Below are positions 5,093-5,877 of a DNA stretch of 5,877 nt, one piece after another. Within the stretch, counting starts at the first letter, position 1, and each line of letters begins with the position of its first letter. Position numbers and translations under genes: made by a program. Source of the stretch: CALGLS01 sp047626155. Its GTDB lineage: Bacteria > Bacteroidota > Bacteroidia > Chitinophagales > Saprospiraceae. The notes below the pieces were generated by a model. The model was given only the letters and a program-made list of their open reading frames with translations, searched no databases and was not told the DNA's origin. The stretch lies in the NCBI GenBank assembly GCA_047626155.1, contig JBLHRR010000229.1, forward strand, positions 1 to 5,877, given 5' to 3'.

Positions 5093-5877
5093 TTATTTCA
5101 CTACTACTCGCCTGCTCGCAAACGAAGAAGCTCCTGCTTCCTTAGCCAATACGAAATACAACCCAGAGCTTAACGTCGACACGTCCAAACTTATATTCCC
5201 CACACTGTGCTCTTCCTGAAGAACGACTTCACCCAAACAATTCATCAAGCGAATTTCATAATCCAAAGGCATGTTCTCCTTCATCAAAAGGGTTAACGTT
5301 TCATCTACTGGATTCGGGCTCAACGTAAAGCTAAAAGCCTTTTCTTTTATATCAAAAAGCCCTGAATTATCCTCTACGGTTATTTCCAATATAGCGGTAG
5401 AAAAGCAATTAAATTCATTTTCCACGATCACGGAAACATCAAAGGTCCCTACTCCACTTGTAGCCCCATCAAATACAAAAACGTCTGAAGTACTGCCATC
5501 ATTCCACAAAATAGATTCGTACTGACTTCCATCTAAAGTTAAAACTAAAGTACTATCTGTTATAATCACTGCGTTGCTTCCTATTGAAACAACTGGATTC
5601 GGGTTCACCAAAAAATCAATAGTAACAATACTATCACATCCAAGTATTGTCAATAGATTTTGCTGATAGTTTCCGCTTTCTGTATAAGTTTCATCCCCTA
5701 CGGTAAGAGCCTCTCCTTCACAGATTACTGCTGCTAGCTCCGTAACTACACTACTGCTCACGGAAAGGTCAATCATAACAACACTGTCACATCCGAATGT
5801 CGTCAACAAGTCTTGTTGATAGTTTCCGCTTTCTGTATAAGTTTCATCCCCTATGGTAAGAGCCTCTCCTTCACAGA
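5093..5877 (-). CDS. Repeat-containing surface protein with T9SS type A sorting domain (5' partial)
   Basis: The frame is open from the right edge (first full codon ending at 5875) to the TAA complement at 5093-5095, giving 260 visible residues; the start lies outside. Residues 1-51 and 52 to about 90 are tandem copies of a 51-residue unit: CEGEALT-x-GDETYTESGNYQQ, then LLT-xx-GCDS-xVxID. This resembles the CEGxxYxxxxxxYxxSGxYxxxxxxxxGCDSxxxxxLxV repeats common in large Bacteroidota extracellular proteins. An Ig/PKD-like domain follows (about 91-168, with ILWNDGSTSD and GTFDVSVIVENEFNCFST). The last domain (about 182-260) is a T9SS type A tail: FTLSPNPVDE, then IRLMNCLGEVVLQ, then LSSGLYFVLAKE and a basic end RRVVVK. 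By family knowledge the protein is exported and attached at the cell surface or released. The repeats suggest a long stalk or adhesin. The TTG at 5809 is internal to the frame and is not the start. Confidence 0.88.
   Translation of the reverse strand, partial: CEGEALTIGDETYTESGNYQQDLLTTFGCDSVVMIDLSVSSSVVTELAAVICEGEALTVGDETYTESGNYQQNLLTILGCDSIVTIDFLVNPNPVVSIGSNAVIITDSTLVLTLDGSQYESILWNDGSTSDVFVFDGATSGVGTFDVSVIVENEFNCFSTAILEITVEDNSGLFDIKEKAFSFTLSPNPVDETLTLLMKENMPLDYEIRLMNCLGEVVLQEEHSVGNISLDVSTLSSGLYFVLAKEAGASSFASRRVVVK
5664..5724. repeat. Near-identical 61-bp repeat, copy 1
   Basis: This segment matches 5817-5877 at 60 of 61 bases; the one difference is C at 5701 against T at 5854. It encodes the conserved core of the 51-residue repeat (CEGEALTVGDETYTESGNYQ). 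The copies are offset by exactly 153 bp, which is 51 codons. Sequence between the conserved blocks has diverged much more. Confidence 0.9.
5817..5877. repeat. Near-identical 61-bp repeat, copy 2 (reaches the window edge)
   Basis: This is the second copy of the block at 5664-5724, with one substitution that changes Val to Ile in the encoded repeat. It runs into the right edge, so the identical block may extend further and more copies probably follow in the unseen 5' part of the gene. Confidence 0.9.

Noticed and set aside
5271..5525. 84-codon plus-strand ORF opposite the surface protein gene
   Set aside because: It is antisense to a clear Ig-like domain and T9SS tail and has no features of its own.

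Overview
The window looks like chromosome from a member of the Bacteroidota, most likely a free-living Saprospiria or Cytophagia-type organism. Three signs support this. Two proteins end in type A type IX secretion system (T9SS) sorting domains. There is a TonB energy transducer whose C-terminal domain carries the paired cysteines typical of Bacteroidota. Shine-Dalgarno sequences are weak or absent before most starts, and base composition is moderately AT-rich. The lineage below phylum is inference.

Layout. (1) Left edge to 1277, plus strand: the 3' part of a secreted FG-GAP beta-propeller protein with a T9SS tail. (2) 1278-1385: short convergent spacer. (3) 3214 down to 1386, minus strand: a probable two-gene operon, an SH3-domain lipoprotein followed by a membrane-anchored protein of unknown function. 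(4) 3215-3416: divergent promoter region holding a perfect 12-bp inverted repeat, one copy facing each flanking gene. (5) 3417-4451, plus strand: TonB energy transducer. (6) 4511-5092, plus strand: Uma2-family (DUF820) nuclease-like gene whose conserved N-terminus is cut off by an in-frame TAA. (7) 5877 down to 5093, minus strand: the 3' end of a large repeat-containing surface protein with a T9SS tail. Its stop codon directly abuts the Uma2 stop.

How the genes might relate. The lipoprotein operon and tonB face away from each other across 202 bp that contains the inverted repeat, so they may be co-regulated as cell-envelope genes. The two T9SS substrates at the edges belong to neighbouring units and are cut by the window. 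I see no RNA gene, CRISPR array, insertion sequence, phage gene or defence island. Most of the window is ordinary accessory-type Bacteroidota chromosome. The two points that best repay a second look are the broken Uma2 N-terminus and the 12-bp inverted repeat.
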